64,000 bases of DNA from Streptomyces lomondensis (GTDB lineage Bacteria; Actinomycetota; Actinomycetes; Streptomycetales; Streptomycetaceae), in contig NZ_BMWC01000008.1 in assembly GCF_014651035.1 (NCBI RefSeq), positions 186,001-250,000 of the forward strand, in the 5' to 3' direction. A program made the translations under genes and the position numbers. Below the pieces are notes generated by a model that was given only the letters and a program-made list of their open reading frames with translations, was not told the origin of the DNA and made no database searches. Shown piece by piece: positions 44,449-53,042 of the stretch; position 1 is the stretch's first letter; each line of letters opens with the position of its first letter.

Positions 44449-46053
44449 TCAGGGCCCGGCCGCGACCAGTTCCTCCACGGAGTCGTGCCGTATGCGGTCC
44501 GACGGGATGCCGATGTCCCTCAGGGCGTCCACACCGCTGCGAATCATCCCGGGCGGGCCCGAGAGGTAGGCGTCGTACTCGTTCCACGGCCCGTAGGCGC
44601 GTATCGCGTCCGGGAGCTGCTGGTGCGCCTGCTGGTCGATGATCGCGCGGACCGAGAGCCAGGGGTGGGTCTGCTGGAGGCGGAGCATCGTGTCGATGTC
44701 GTACAGGTCGTGGTCGGTGCGGGCGCCGTAGAAGACCTCGACCGGCCGGCGTTCCCCGTGCTCGGCGACGTCCTCGACCAGTGCCTTGATGGGCGCTATG
44801 CCGGTGCCGCCGCCCAGGCAGAGCAGGCCGCTGTCGGTGGTGTGGTCCACGGTCATGGTGCCGGCGGGCGGGCCCAGCCGGATGATGTCACCAGGGCGGG
44901 CGCGGTGCACCAGGGCGTTGGAGACCCAGCCGGCCGGGACGGCCTTCACGTGGAACGACAGCAGGCCGTCGGAGCGGGGCGCCGAGGCGAAGGAGTAGTG
45001 CCGCCAGATGCGGGGCCACCAGGGAGTCTCCACGCTCGTGTACTGCCCGGCGAGGAAGGGGTACGGCTGGTCGGGCCGGACGGTGACGACCGCGACGTCC
45101 GGCGTTCTCAGGTCGTGCGTGACGACCTCGGCGTACCACCAGGCCGGGGCACGCAGCTCGTCCGCGGCCGCCGCGTCGATCATGATCTGGGAGATCGTGG
45201 TGTAGGTCCGGACCCAGGCCGCCTCCATCTCCTCGTTCCAGACGGCGGCGGCGTACTTGCTCAGCGCGCCGATGAGGCATTCGCCGACGGCCGGGTAGTG
45301 CTCGGCCCGCGTTCCGTACTTCCGGTGGCCCCGGCCGAGGTTCTGCAGGTAGTCGACGAGCACCTCGGTGTTGTCGATGTGCTCGGCGGCCGTCAGCAGG
45401 GCCCTGAGCAGCCGGTCCCGCTGGGTGTCCATCGCGGCCGGGAACAGCGACCGCAGGTCGGGGTGGCGCACGAAGAGCAGGGCGTAGAAGTACGAGGTGA
45501 CCTTGTCGGCCACGGGGGCGACCTCGGTCATGGCCCGGCGGACGAGGACGGCGTCCGGAGACGCTTCCTCGGCCGGGGCGGAGGCGGCCGGTCCGGGAGG
45601 CGATGCCGGTACGGGCCGCTGGGCGGGAACGCGTGGCTCGGCTGCGGCACTGGCGGGAGAAGCCGCGGTGGAGGTGATGGACTCCTCGGCCGGGGCGAAC
45701 GCCATGGGCGCGGGGCGCGGCGATGTGGCCGCGGCGACTCCCGAGGTCACAGGGGTGGGGGCTGGCGGTGTGGATGCGAGGGCGGGTGCGGATATCGCGT
45801 CCTGAGACTCGCCCTCCGGCTCCCGGCCACCGGTGCGCGTGCTGCCGGCCGTCGCGTCGGGCGGCGCGGCTGTGTCGTCCGCCGGCGCTTCCGGATCGGT
45901 GGCGTGTCGACCCACCGGGCGTATCGCCGCCGGTCGACGCCCCTCTGCCGTACCGGGCTCGCTGCCCGGCTCCGGCTTCTTGCGGGGCGTGAACCAGCCG
46001 CCCCCGCCGCCAGAAGTGCCGTTGTCGGCCGACGTGGTGGTCGGAGCGTCCAT
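44449..46053 (-). CDS. flavohemoglobin-like protein with long disordered N-terminus
   Basis: A 534-residue protein. Residues about 1-165 are low complexity, rich in Pro, Ala, Thr and Ser with no recognisable fold. A globin domain follows (about 170-300): YFYALLF with the B-helix tyrosine and GHRKYGTRAEHYPAVGE, with the heme-ligand histidine. A ferredoxin-reductase-like FAD domain (about 305-405, RHYSFAS) and NAD domain (about 410-534, GGGTGIAP) complete it. Flavohemoglobins oxidise nitric oxide to nitrate. The N-terminal extension is not typical and could be a tether or partner-binding tail. Starts at 46053 or 46074 are possible. Confidence 0.88.
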   Translation of the reverse strand: MDAPTTTSADNGTSGGGGGWFTPRKKPEPGSEPGTAEGRRPAAIRPVGRHATDPEAPADDTAAPPDATAGSTRTGGREPEGESQDAISAPALASTPPAPTPVTSGVAAATSPRPAPMAFAPAEESITSTAASPASAAAEPRVPAQRPVPASPPGPAASAPAEEASPDAVLVRRAMTEVAPVADKVTSYFYALLFVRHPDLRSLFPAAMDTQRDRLLRALLTAAEHIDNTEVLVDYLQNLGRGHRKYGTRAEHYPAVGECLIGALSKYAAAVWNEEMEAAWVRTYTTISQIMIDAAAADELRAPAWWYAEVVTHDLRTPDVAVVTVRPDQPYPFLAGQYTSVETPWWPRIWRHYSFASAPRSDGLLSFHVKAVPAGWVSNALVHRARPGDIIRLGPPAGTMTVDHTTDSGLLCLGGGTGIAPIKALVEDVAEHGERRPVEVFYGARTDHDLYDIDTMLRLQQTHPWLSVRAIIDQQAHQQLPDAIRAYGPWNEYDAYLSGPPGMIRSGVDALRDIGIPSDRIRHDSVEELVAAGP

Positions 46054-46644
46054 GGTGTGCCTCGCCTCGAGCATCTTTCGGTCGGTCTGCGCACTTCCCC
46101 GGTCGGAAGGTGCCTGCTTTCCCCCGTGGACGGACTGCTTCCCGTCCTGTGTCGCGGCCAATGCCGCCACATTTAACCCGTATTTCGGCTCCGTACGGAC
46201 AAGTAGGCGAGAGTGTGACATTGGCCGCAGTACTCTCACCGAGCTTCCCACTCGCCTGGACGGCTCAGTCGCATTAACCGGAAACGCGGGTCTTCGATCT
46301 CTCCGTCCCGTTAGGCTGCAGTGCCCTGCACTCGGCCGCACGGGACGGGTCACCTCGCCCCAGACGCGAACCGGAGTCGACCCTACCGGCCGTCGCCTCG
46401 CACACAAGTCCCCCCTTCCCTCGTCACGAATGCGGGCACGACGCGAATCAGCAGTTCCGTGAACTACGGGACAAGAACCCCTCGTTCGCCGTCCCGATCG
46501 GACACTCGCTGTTCTTACGTGTTTCACGTGAAACACCCAGCGTCTGTCCACGCGCTGTGCATGCGGCTACAACTGGCCAAAAGCTCGTATGTCTCCGCTG
46601 AAAGCGGTGGACGGCAGGGGTCCCTGTCGGACAGCCTGACCTGC
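46054..46644. other. divergent promoter region between flavohemoglobin and GNAT genes
   Basis: A 591-base gap with no convincing gene. It carries a perfect parS site at 46521-46534. The GNAT frame stays open upstream, but its codon use is poor before 46645. I could not assign promoters. Confidence 0.4.
46521..46534. other. parS: parS site, perfect
   Basis: GTTTCACGTGAAAC in the gap between the divergent flavohemoglobin and GNAT genes. Confidence 0.95.
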
Positions 46645-47511
46645 GTGTCGACTCCTTCCCTTGCCTCTTTGCCCATCCGCCGTCTGACGCTCCGCGATCT
46701 CGCCGCCTGCGCCGACTTGTCCGAGGACCGGGGGTGGCCACGGGAGGAGCACAAGTGGGGCTTCCTCCTCACAGCCGGGAAGGGCTACGGCATCGACGAC
46801 CCCGACGGCGGCCTGGTGAGCGCCTGCGTCGTCACCGAGTACGGACCTCATGAGCACCCCGCCCTCGCGGCGATCGGCATGGTCCTCGTCGCCGAACGGC
46901 ACGCTCGGCAGGGCGTGGCGCGCCGGCTGATGCGGCATGTCGTCTCCGCGATGGCCGCCACACCCCTCACCCTGCACGCGACTCCGTACGGCCGCCCCCT
47001 CTACGAGGAGCTCGGCTTCAAGGTCACCGGGCGGGCCGAGATGGTGCGCGGGCACTTCACTCCTGGCGGACCGGAGCCGAAGGTCGCCACCCGTGCCGCG
47101 ACCGCCGAGGATCTCGCCGCGATCCTGCGACTCGACGAGCAGGCGTTCGGGACCGACCGCACCCACATCGTCACCCGGCTGCCCGCCTTCGCCGACCAGC
47201 TGCGCGTGGCGGAGGAGGACGGACGGATCGTCGGCTACGCGGCCGCCTGGCCCAACATGGAGACCCACGTGGTGGGCCCGCTCATCGCACGCGACACGTC
47301 GGTGGCCCAGGCGCTCATCGCCTCCCTCGCCGCCCACACCGACCGCCCGCTGCGCACCGACATCGACGTGCGGCACGAAGAACTGCTCGCGTGGGTGAAG
47401 GCGCGTGGCCTGGCGTCCGTCGCCTTCAATTCGGTGATGACGTACGGGATCACCGAGCTGCCCGGAGACTGGAGCCGGCGGTTCGCACCGGTGACGGTCG
47501 CGGCGGGCTGA
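46645..47511 (+). CDS. GNAT family N-acetyltransferase, two-domain type
   Basis: A 288-residue protein with two related halves. The first is a GNAT domain (about 10-140) with the acetyl-CoA loop RHARQGVARRLMRHV and PLYEELGFKVTG. The second (about 150-288) is the C-terminal domain seen in YitH/YitI-like acetyltransferases. The substrate is unknown. The GTG at 46645 starts the conserved part, though no strong ribosome binding site is visible; in-frame starts farther upstream would pass through parS DNA. Confidence 0.82.
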   Translation: MSTPSLASLPIRRLTLRDLAACADLSEDRGWPREEHKWGFLLTAGKGYGIDDPDGGLVSACVVTEYGPHEHPALAAIGMVLVAERHARQGVARRLMRHVVSAMAATPLTLHATPYGRPLYEELGFKVTGRAEMVRGHFTPGGPEPKVATRAATAEDLAAILRLDEQAFGTDRTHIVTRLPAFADQLRVAEEDGRIVGYAAAWPNMETHVVGPLIARDTSVAQALIASLAAHTDRPLRTDIDVRHEELLAWVKARGLASVAFNSVMTYGITELPGDWSRRFAPVTVAAG

Positions 47512-47530
47512 CGGCCCCGACACGACGACG

Positions 47531-47567
47531 CCGACTCCTCGGGGGATCGGGGAACCGGCGTTGTCTC
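47531..47567. terminator. hairpin terminator between convergent genes
   Basis: An inverted repeat with GACGCCG and CGGCGTT arms around a GC-rich interior, between the GNAT gene and the convergent GlcG/HbpS-like gene. Confidence 0.5.
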
Positions 47568-47581
47568 GCGGAAGGGCCCGG

Positions 47582-48004
47582 TCAGCCGAGGGCCTCCACG
47601 GCGGCCGTGGCGAAGGCGTGGTCCTGCTCCGTGGCACCGCCGCCGACACCGACCGCGCCGATGAGCCGGCCGTCGCGGTGCACCGGCACACCGCCTGCGA
47701 TGAACAGCAACGGCCGGTCGAGCGCGGTGGGCAGCGTGTGGAAGAGGCCTCCGGGCTGCACGGCGTCGACGAGATCCGCGGTGGGCGCGTCCAGTTGGAG
47801 CGCCGTGTAGGCCTTGCGGGTGCTGGTCTCGCCTGAGATCAGCACGGCCCGGTCGTCCCGCCGGAAGGCGAGCAGGTGCCCGCCCGCGTCCAGCACGGTG
47901 ACGCTGACGGTGGCTCCCGCGGCCTCGGCGGCCCGGCGGGCTGCGGTGACGAGGACGTCGGCGTCCTGGGTGGTCAGCGGGGCGACAGCGGTGGTGGTGC
48001 TCAT
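47582..48004 (-). CDS. GlcG/HbpS-like heme-binding protein (DUF336)
   Basis: A 140-residue single-domain protein of the GlcG/HbpS family: VTVLDAGGHLLAFRRDDRA, then TSTRKAYTALQLDAPT, and GGVPVHRDGRLIGAVGVGG. In Streptomyces, HbpS binds and degrades heme and signals redox stress. Heme binding here is inference from the family. It follows the MFS gene by 60 bases on the same strand and is probably in its operon. Confidence 0.85.
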   Translation of the reverse strand: MSTTTAVAPLTTQDADVLVTAARRAAEAAGATVSVTVLDAGGHLLAFRRDDRAVLISGETSTRKAYTALQLDAPTADLVDAVQPGGLFHTLPTALDRPLLFIAGGVPVHRDGRLIGAVGVGGGATEQDHAFATAAVEALG

Positions 48005-48064
48005 CAGGGTGTTCTCCTGGAAGAGTTTCGGGTGACGGGTCGTGGTCCCGGGCGGCCTGGTTGC

Positions 48065-49270
48065 TCAGTGGTGCACAGCGGTCCGCTGCTCGGCCGGCGC
48101 GGATCCGGTGACGACCGTGCTGGGGGCACCTCGGCGCTCCAGAGCGGCCGAGAGGAAGGCCAGCAGCAGGGCTCCCGCGGCCAGGGCGGCACCGACCCAG
48201 TTGGGGGCGGTGTAGCCGAGTCCCGCCGCGATCACGAGGCCGCCGAGCCAGGCGGACAGCGCGTTGCCGAGGTTGAAGGCGCCGATGTTCACGGCGGAGG
48301 CCAGGGTCGGGGCGCCGTGCGCCTGGTCGAGGACCCGCTTCTGGAGCGGCGGCACGGTGGCGAAGCCCAGGGCACCGATCAGCGCGATGGTGACGGCCGA
48401 CAGCAGCTTGTCGTGCGCGGTGAGGGTGAACAGCGCCAGCACGACGGCCAGGGCGCCCAGGGAGACGTACAGCATGGGCATCAGGGCGCGGTCGGCGAAC
48501 TTGCCGCCGACGAGGTTGCCGCCGACCATGCCGAGGCCGAAGAGGACCAGCAGCCAGGTGACGGAGCCGTCGGCGAAGCCGGCGACGTGGGTCATCATCG
48601 GCGCGATGTAGGTGATGGCAGCGAAGACACCGCCGAAGCCGAGGACGGTCATCGCCATCGCGAGCAGCACCTGCACGTTCTTGAAGGCTGCCAGTTCGTG
48701 CCGCAGACGCACGCCCTCCGGCTTGGGCATGTCGGGGACGAGCCGGGCGATGCCCAGCAGGCCGACGACACCGAGAGCGGCGACGATGCCGAAGGTCACC
48801 CGCCAGCCGACGGACTGCCCGACGAGCGTGCCCAGGGGGACGCCGACGACGTTGGCGACGGTCAGTCCGGTGAACATCATCGCGATGGCTCCGGCCTTCT
48901 TGTCCGGGGCCACGAGGTCGGCCGCGACGACCGAGCCGATACCGAAGAAGGCACCGTGGGCCAGCGAGGCGACGATGCGGCCGATCAGCATGACGGCGAA
49001 GGCCGGGGCGAATGCCGAGAGCAGGTTGCCGACGATGAACAGGCCCATCAGCAGCATCAGCATCCGCTTGCGGGAGACCTTGGTGCCGAGAACGGTCATC
49101 AGCGGGGCACCGAACATGACACCAAGCGCGTAGCCGGTCACCAGGTATCCGGCGGTGGGGATGGAAACCCCGTAGTCGGCCGCGACCTCGGGCAGCAAGC
49201 CCATAATCACGAACTCTGTCGTTCCGATCCCGAAGGCCCCGATCGCGAGGGCCAGAAGCGCGAGAGGCAT
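48065..49270 (-). CDS. MFS exporter, DHA1 (AraJ/Cmx) type
   Basis: A 401-residue transporter with 12 predicted helices. It begins MPLALLALAIGAFGIGTTEF, typical of the arabinose-efflux/chloramphenicol-resistance group, and carries the motif A loop GTKVSRKRML. The group exports drugs or sugars by proton antiport. A MarR-type regulator is transcribed divergently, a usual arrangement for drug-inducible pumps. The start ATG at 49270 is supported by the first helix. Confidence 0.9.
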   Translation of the reverse strand: MPLALLALAIGAFGIGTTEFVIMGLLPEVAADYGVSIPTAGYLVTGYALGVMFGAPLMTVLGTKVSRKRMLMLLMGLFIVGNLLSAFAPAFAVMLIGRIVASLAHGAFFGIGSVVAADLVAPDKKAGAIAMMFTGLTVANVVGVPLGTLVGQSVGWRVTFGIVAALGVVGLLGIARLVPDMPKPEGVRLRHELAAFKNVQVLLAMAMTVLGFGGVFAAITYIAPMMTHVAGFADGSVTWLLVLFGLGMVGGNLVGGKFADRALMPMLYVSLGALAVVLALFTLTAHDKLLSAVTIALIGALGFATVPPLQKRVLDQAHGAPTLASAVNIGAFNLGNALSAWLGGLVIAAGLGYTAPNWVGAALAAGALLLAFLSAALERRGAPSTVVTGSAPAEQRTAVHH

Positions 49271-49321
49271 GGAGGGGTTACCTTCCCAGACGATTGCAGG
49301 AGCGCTTAGCGTGCGTCCACA

Positions 49322-49348
49322 ATAGTTGCGCACGCGGACTATACGCAA
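49322..49348. promoter_or_regulatory. candidate MarR operator
   Basis: Two interlocked inverted repeats, ATAGT-N11-ACTAT (49322-49342) and TTGCG-N13-CGCAA (49326-49348), in the gap between the divergent MFS and MarR genes. Confidence 0.55.
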
Positions 49349-49412
49349 ACGCCTTCAATTGCGATCCTGCTCTATCCTGGGTGTCAGCCGCTCCGGGACG
49401 GAGGAAACGCCA

Positions 49413-49877
49413 ATGACAGCGACGGACCCCGCGCTCACCGCTCTGGCCCAGGGCTGGTGCGCCCTCTCCCTGCTGCACGGGAGGATCGAGGCCCACATCG
49501 AGCGCGCCCTACAGGCCAAGCACGACCTGAGCGTGCGCGAGTACTCCCTGCTCGACGTGCTCAGCCGGCAGCACGACGGGGACGGCGGCCATCTGCAGAT
49601 GAAGCAGGTCGCCGACGCGGTCGTCCTCAGCCAGAGCGCCACCACGCGCCTGGTCACCCGGCTCGAGGACCGCGGGCTCCTGGAGCGCTACCTGTGCCCC
49701 ACCGACCGCCGGGGCATCTACACGAACGTCACCGAGGCCGGCCTCGAGCTGCTGGAGGCGGCGCGGCCGACCAATGACGCCGCCCTGCGTGAGGCCCTCG
49801 ACGAGGCGGCCAAGAACCCGGAGCTCGCCCCGCTGGTCCGGGCCGTGGAGACACTGAAGGCCCCGGTGCCCGCGTAG
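49413..49877 (+). CDS. MarR family transcriptional regulator
   Basis: A 154-residue winged-helix regulator. The recognition region reads MKQVADAVVLSQSATTRLVTRLEDRGLLER and the wing follows (DRRGIYTNVTEAG). It probably represses the divergent MFS exporter at the nearby palindromes. The ATG at 49413 follows GGAGG. Confidence 0.92.
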   Translation: MTATDPALTALAQGWCALSLLHGRIEAHIERALQAKHDLSVREYSLLDVLSRQHDGDGGHLQMKQVADAVVLSQSATTRLVTRLEDRGLLERYLCPTDRRGIYTNVTEAGLELLEAARPTNDAALREALDEAAKNPELAPLVRAVETLKAPVPA

Positions 49878-49917
49878 AACGTCTCCGTAACCGGCCGCCT
49901 CTGCATAGGGTGCGGTC

Positions 49918-50370
49918 ATGGGAGACCTTGAGATACGTGCCGCCGTCGCCGACGACGTCCCGGCGATCGTCGCCATGCTCGCGGACGACCCCTTGGGCGC
50001 ACAGCGCGAGTCGCCGGACGACCTCGCCCCCTACCTGACCGCGCTGGAGCGGCTCAGCGCCGACCCGAACCAGCACCTGGTCGTGGCGGTGCGGGAGGGC
50101 CGCGTCGTCGGCACGCTCCAGCTCACGATCATTCCCGGACTGTCCCGGCGCGGTGCGACCAGGTCGATCATCGAAGGCGTACGCATCCATGCCGGTGAAC
50201 GCGGCAGCGGCCTCGGAACACAGCTCATCGAGTGGGCGATCAACGAATCCCGTGACCAGGGCTGCCAGTTGGTCCAGCTGACCTCCGACAAGACACGCAC
50301 CGACGCCCACCGCTTCTACGAACGGCTCGGCTTCACGGCCTCCCACACGGGCTTCAAACTTCAGTTGTGA
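49918..50370 (+). CDS. GNAT family N-acetyltransferase
   Basis: A 150-residue single GNAT domain with the acetyl-CoA loop ERGSGLGTQLIEWAI and the C-terminal FYERLGF. The substrate is unknown. It ends convergently with the serine hydrolase, with a hairpin and parS between. Confidence 0.9.
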   Translation: MGDLEIRAAVADDVPAIVAMLADDPLGAQRESPDDLAPYLTALERLSADPNQHLVVAVREGRVVGTLQLTIIPGLSRRGATRSIIEGVRIHAGERGSGLGTQLIEWAINESRDQGCQLVQLTSDKTRTDAHRFYERLGFTASHTGFKLQL

Positions 50371-50379
50371 CCGCCGTGA

Positions 50380-50452
50380 AGGGGCGCCCTGTTTCACGTG
50401 AAACAGCCGTGAAACAGGGCACTGAAGCAGGGCACTGAAACAGGGTGCCCCT
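50380..50452. terminator. long hairpin terminator with embedded parS
   Basis: A 17-bp inverted repeat with one mismatch: AGGGGCGCCCTGTTTCA (50380-50396) and TGAAACAGGGTGCCCCT (50436-50452). It stands between convergent genes. The parS site at 50391-50404 begins within the left arm. Two copies of CAGGGCACTGAA are in the loop. Confidence 0.7.
50391..50404. other. parS: parS site, perfect, in a terminator stem
   Basis: GTTTCACGTGAAAC, sharing its first six bases with the left arm of the convergent-gene hairpin. Confidence 0.95.
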
Positions 50453-50464
50453 CCATGTCACCGC

Positions 50465-51850
50465 CTAGCCGATCCCACGCCACCCCTCGGGGTCGATCCC
50501 ACCGGGCACAGGAGCCCCTTCGTCGTACGGCTGACGCGTGAACACGAAGGACCCGAGGTCCAGGTGGCTCACGGATCCGTCCGGCCGCCGTACGGCCTTC
50601 AGGAGCTCGCCGGCGTAGTAGCCCTCCAGCCCGGTCCAGGTGCCGTCGCCGTTCGAGCGGAACCGCGAGCGACGGCCGCTGCCGGACAACGGCCCCAGCG
50701 AGACGAGCCCCTCGGCCGTGAGCCGCAACGCGAAGGCATGTGTTCCCCAGTACCACTGACCCGTGAGTTCCAGCACGGACGGGTCGACCTCACGCAGCGG
50801 TTTCCACGGGGTGGGGATGCGCGGTTCCGCCTCGGCGACGATACGGACCAGGTCGGAGGCGACGGGGAACAGCAGCGGGCCGGAGGTGCAGTTGGCCAGG
50901 ACGATCGCCGCCACGTCGTCCTCGACACCGATCATGAGGCAGGCGAGGAAGCCGGGCAGCGAACCGGTGTGGCCCACGAGGGACCGTCCGTCCCGGCGCC
51001 GGATCTCCATGCCCAGGCAGTAGGCGTAGCCGCTCGCCACGTCCGACGCGTCGTGCGGCGCTGCCGGTGTCCGCATCTCCCGCAGCGACTCGCGGTTCAG
51101 CACCCGCTCGTCGCCGTGGGCCAGGAAGGCCGCGAACCGCGCCAAGTCGCTCGCCGTCGACCAGAGTTGGCCGGCCGGGGCCATGCGCCCCAGGTCCTCG
51201 GCGGGCTCGGGCAGCATCACGTCGGCCCAGGGATGCACGGCCCAGCCACCCGCATGCGGCGGCTGCGGCCGCACGCTCGTGCGGTGCAGCTCCAGGGGTT
51301 CGAGCACTTCACGCCGAAGGACCGCCTCCCATGAATCGCCGCGCAGCTTCTCGATGAGTGCGCCGAGCAGTGCGTAACCGGGGTTCGAGTAGTGGAACCG
51401 GCGCCCGGGTGGGGACAGCGAGGGCCGCTCGCCCAGCACGTCGGCGAGTTCGGGCCGCAGGGATCCGGGGCTCCGCTCCCACCACGGCCCCGGGGTCTCG
51501 GCGGCCAGCCCTCCCGTGTGCGCCAGCAGTTCGGCGACGGTCGCCTCCCCCACGCCGGTGCCCGGCAGATGCCTCTCCAGTGGATCCCCGAGATCCAGGG
51601 CGCCCTCGTCACGCAGCCGCAGGACGAGAACCGCCGTGAACGTCTTGGTAATGGAGCCGATCCGGTACTGCACGTTCTCGTCCGGCGCATGCCCTTCCAC
51701 TGAGCTCCGCGCGCCTGTCCACACCGGTTTCCCGTCCCGCACGACGGCCGCGACGAGCGACGGCGCCCGCCCTTCGGCCTGCGCGACGGCGATCCGGTGC
51801 AGCAGCGCGCGGCGCGTGCCGGGAAGCAGCTCTCCCTGAGATGTCGTCAT
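50465..51850 (-). CDS. serine hydrolase of the class C beta-lactamase family
   Basis: A 461-residue beta-lactamase/esterase family protein. The nucleophile is in SITK (Ser66, Lys69), the tyrosine motif is HYSNPGY, and the third motif is GHTGSLPG, so all catalytic groups are present. There is no signal peptide, so a cytoplasmic esterase or peptidase is more likely than resistance to beta-lactams. A C-terminal domain of about 120 residues follows the catalytic domain, as in many such Streptomyces proteins. Confidence 0.88.
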   Translation of the reverse strand: MTTSQGELLPGTRRALLHRIAVAQAEGRAPSLVAAVVRDGKPVWTGARSSVEGHAPDENVQYRIGSITKTFTAVLVLRLRDEGALDLGDPLERHLPGTGVGEATVAELLAHTGGLAAETPGPWWERSPGSLRPELADVLGERPSLSPPGRRFHYSNPGYALLGALIEKLRGDSWEAVLRREVLEPLELHRTSVRPQPPHAGGWAVHPWADVMLPEPAEDLGRMAPAGQLWSTASDLARFAAFLAHGDERVLNRESLREMRTPAAPHDASDVASGYAYCLGMEIRRRDGRSLVGHTGSLPGFLACLMIGVEDDVAAIVLANCTSGPLLFPVASDLVRIVAEAEPRIPTPWKPLREVDPSVLELTGQWYWGTHAFALRLTAEGLVSLGPLSGSGRRSRFRSNGDGTWTGLEGYYAGELLKAVRRPDGSVSHLDLGSFVFTRQPYDEGAPVPGGIDPEGWRGIG

Positions 51851-52151
51851 GGACCCCAGTCCACCCGGCCCGGGGTCCCCGCGTCGAGCACAGGAGGCGC
51901 AGGTTCTCTCGGCTCATGTCATGACGCAGCACGCGGCTGAGCGACGGACGCTATCGGGACAGTGATCGGCGACGCAGACACGGCTGAGCAAGCGATCGCC
52001 TTGGTGACAGGCGGTCTGTCGACCGACTGCGGTCCGGCTGTTACCGGCACTGCGAATGATCTAGGCAACCAGCGTTCTTCGTGCTCGGCTAACCATGCCT
52101 AGAGCCTCTGCGGCAGCTCGACCGAGACGCAGCGGCCTTCTCGGGCTTGTC
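51851..52151. other. intergenic, lower-GC region
   Basis: A 301-base gap with no convincing coding frame and lower GC than the surroundings. I see no repeats or sites in it. Confidence 0.35.
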
Positions 52152-52487
52152 TCATGGCTGAGCGATGAATCCTGCGGATCGGTCGAGCCGGAAAGGAGAA
52201 CCGGACCGGGTCGGATCCCAGCCTTGCTCCCGGGCTTCGCGAATGCTGGCACCAAGGTGAGCTGGAAGAAGAGGCTCTGCCTCGACACCCACCCAGTTGC
52301 TGGGATGGGCCTGGCCGCTGGTAATGATCAAGGTCGTCCCCGACTGGCTGCCATGGGCCGCCTCGACCGCGTAGGTCATCGGTGTCCAGCAGAGTCCCTG
52401 CGTGTAGGAGGGCTTCCTCCGGATCCGCCAGCGGTACTCGATCCCGTCAACAGTTATGCGCCGGGACCCCTTCTTGTTCAGCGCCAT
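52152..52487 (-). CDS. conserved hypothetical protein, about 111 residues
   Basis: A 111-residue basic protein. It begins ALNKKGSRRITVDGIEYRWRIRRKPS, a beta-strand-rich pattern seen in a widespread small family I recognise only as hypothetical (ITVDG.EYRW.VR and a later NW motif). The C-terminal part (LPAHLGASIREAREQGWDP) is helical. GAGGGGG precedes the ATG. The gene sits in a low-GC patch between the serine hydrolase and dnaB, so it may be accessory. No function can be assigned. Confidence 0.65.
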   Translation of the reverse strand: MALNKKGSRRITVDGIEYRWRIRRKPSYTQGLCWTPMTYAVEAAHGSQSGTTLIITSGQAHPSNWVGVEAEPLLPAHLGASIREAREQGWDPTRSGSPFRLDRSAGFIAQP

Positions 52488-52575
52488 CAGTCCCCCTCTT
52501 CGGTCGGACTGTAGCGCCCTGCAACTGCCCGTCCCACGGGCATTCCTGGGTGCGGCGGCCTGCTGTGGACGGGTA

Positions 52576-52959
52576 TCAGCAGCCGTCCGCTCCCGCCCAC
52601 TCGCGCACGGTCACGGCATGCTCCATACGGTTGACGATGTCCTTCCTGGACGCCGTGTCCAAGGTCTCCGGGATCTTGTCGAAGGTGTCGGGAAGGACAT
52701 CGAGCAAGCCCCAGATCTGTTCGCCGGTCCTGACGGTCAGCAGTTGCTGACACCTCCACTGCAGCGGCACCTCGGGACGGTGCCTCAGCTGCTGCACGAG
52801 TGTGGGGAACAGGTAGTGCGTCGCCTCTGCGGCCAGGTGATCTTGGAGCCAGTCGACCGGAAGCCGCTGGCTGAAGCCGTACACGGCGGTCTCCTGGGCC
52901 AGGTTCAGGAGCTGAGCGGTGTCGACGGCTCGGACGGTGCGGGGAAGGGCCGGGATCAT
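52576..52959 (-). CDS. hypothetical protein, 127 residues
   Basis: A 127-residue soluble protein, mainly helical, with Trp- and Leu-rich segments (LPVDWLQDHLAAEATHYLFPTL, IWGLLDVLPDTFDKIPETL). The third-position G/C is weaker than in core genes, which suggests transfer. I know no family. The ATG at 52959 has no strong ribosome binding site; in-frame starts upstream (to 53034) are possible. It lies 84 bases downstream of dnaB and on the same strand. Confidence 0.5.
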   Translation of the reverse strand: MIPALPRTVRAVDTAQLLNLAQETAVYGFSQRLPVDWLQDHLAAEATHYLFPTLVQQLRHRPEVPLQWRCQQLLTVRTGEQIWGLLDVLPDTFDKIPETLDTASRKDIVNRMEHAVTVREWAGADGC

Positions 52960-53042
52960 GCCGAGATGATGCCAAGCATCCGACAGCGGCGACGAGACCG
53001 AATGAGAACCAACAGCTTCAACGCGACAGGACACCGCCGCGG

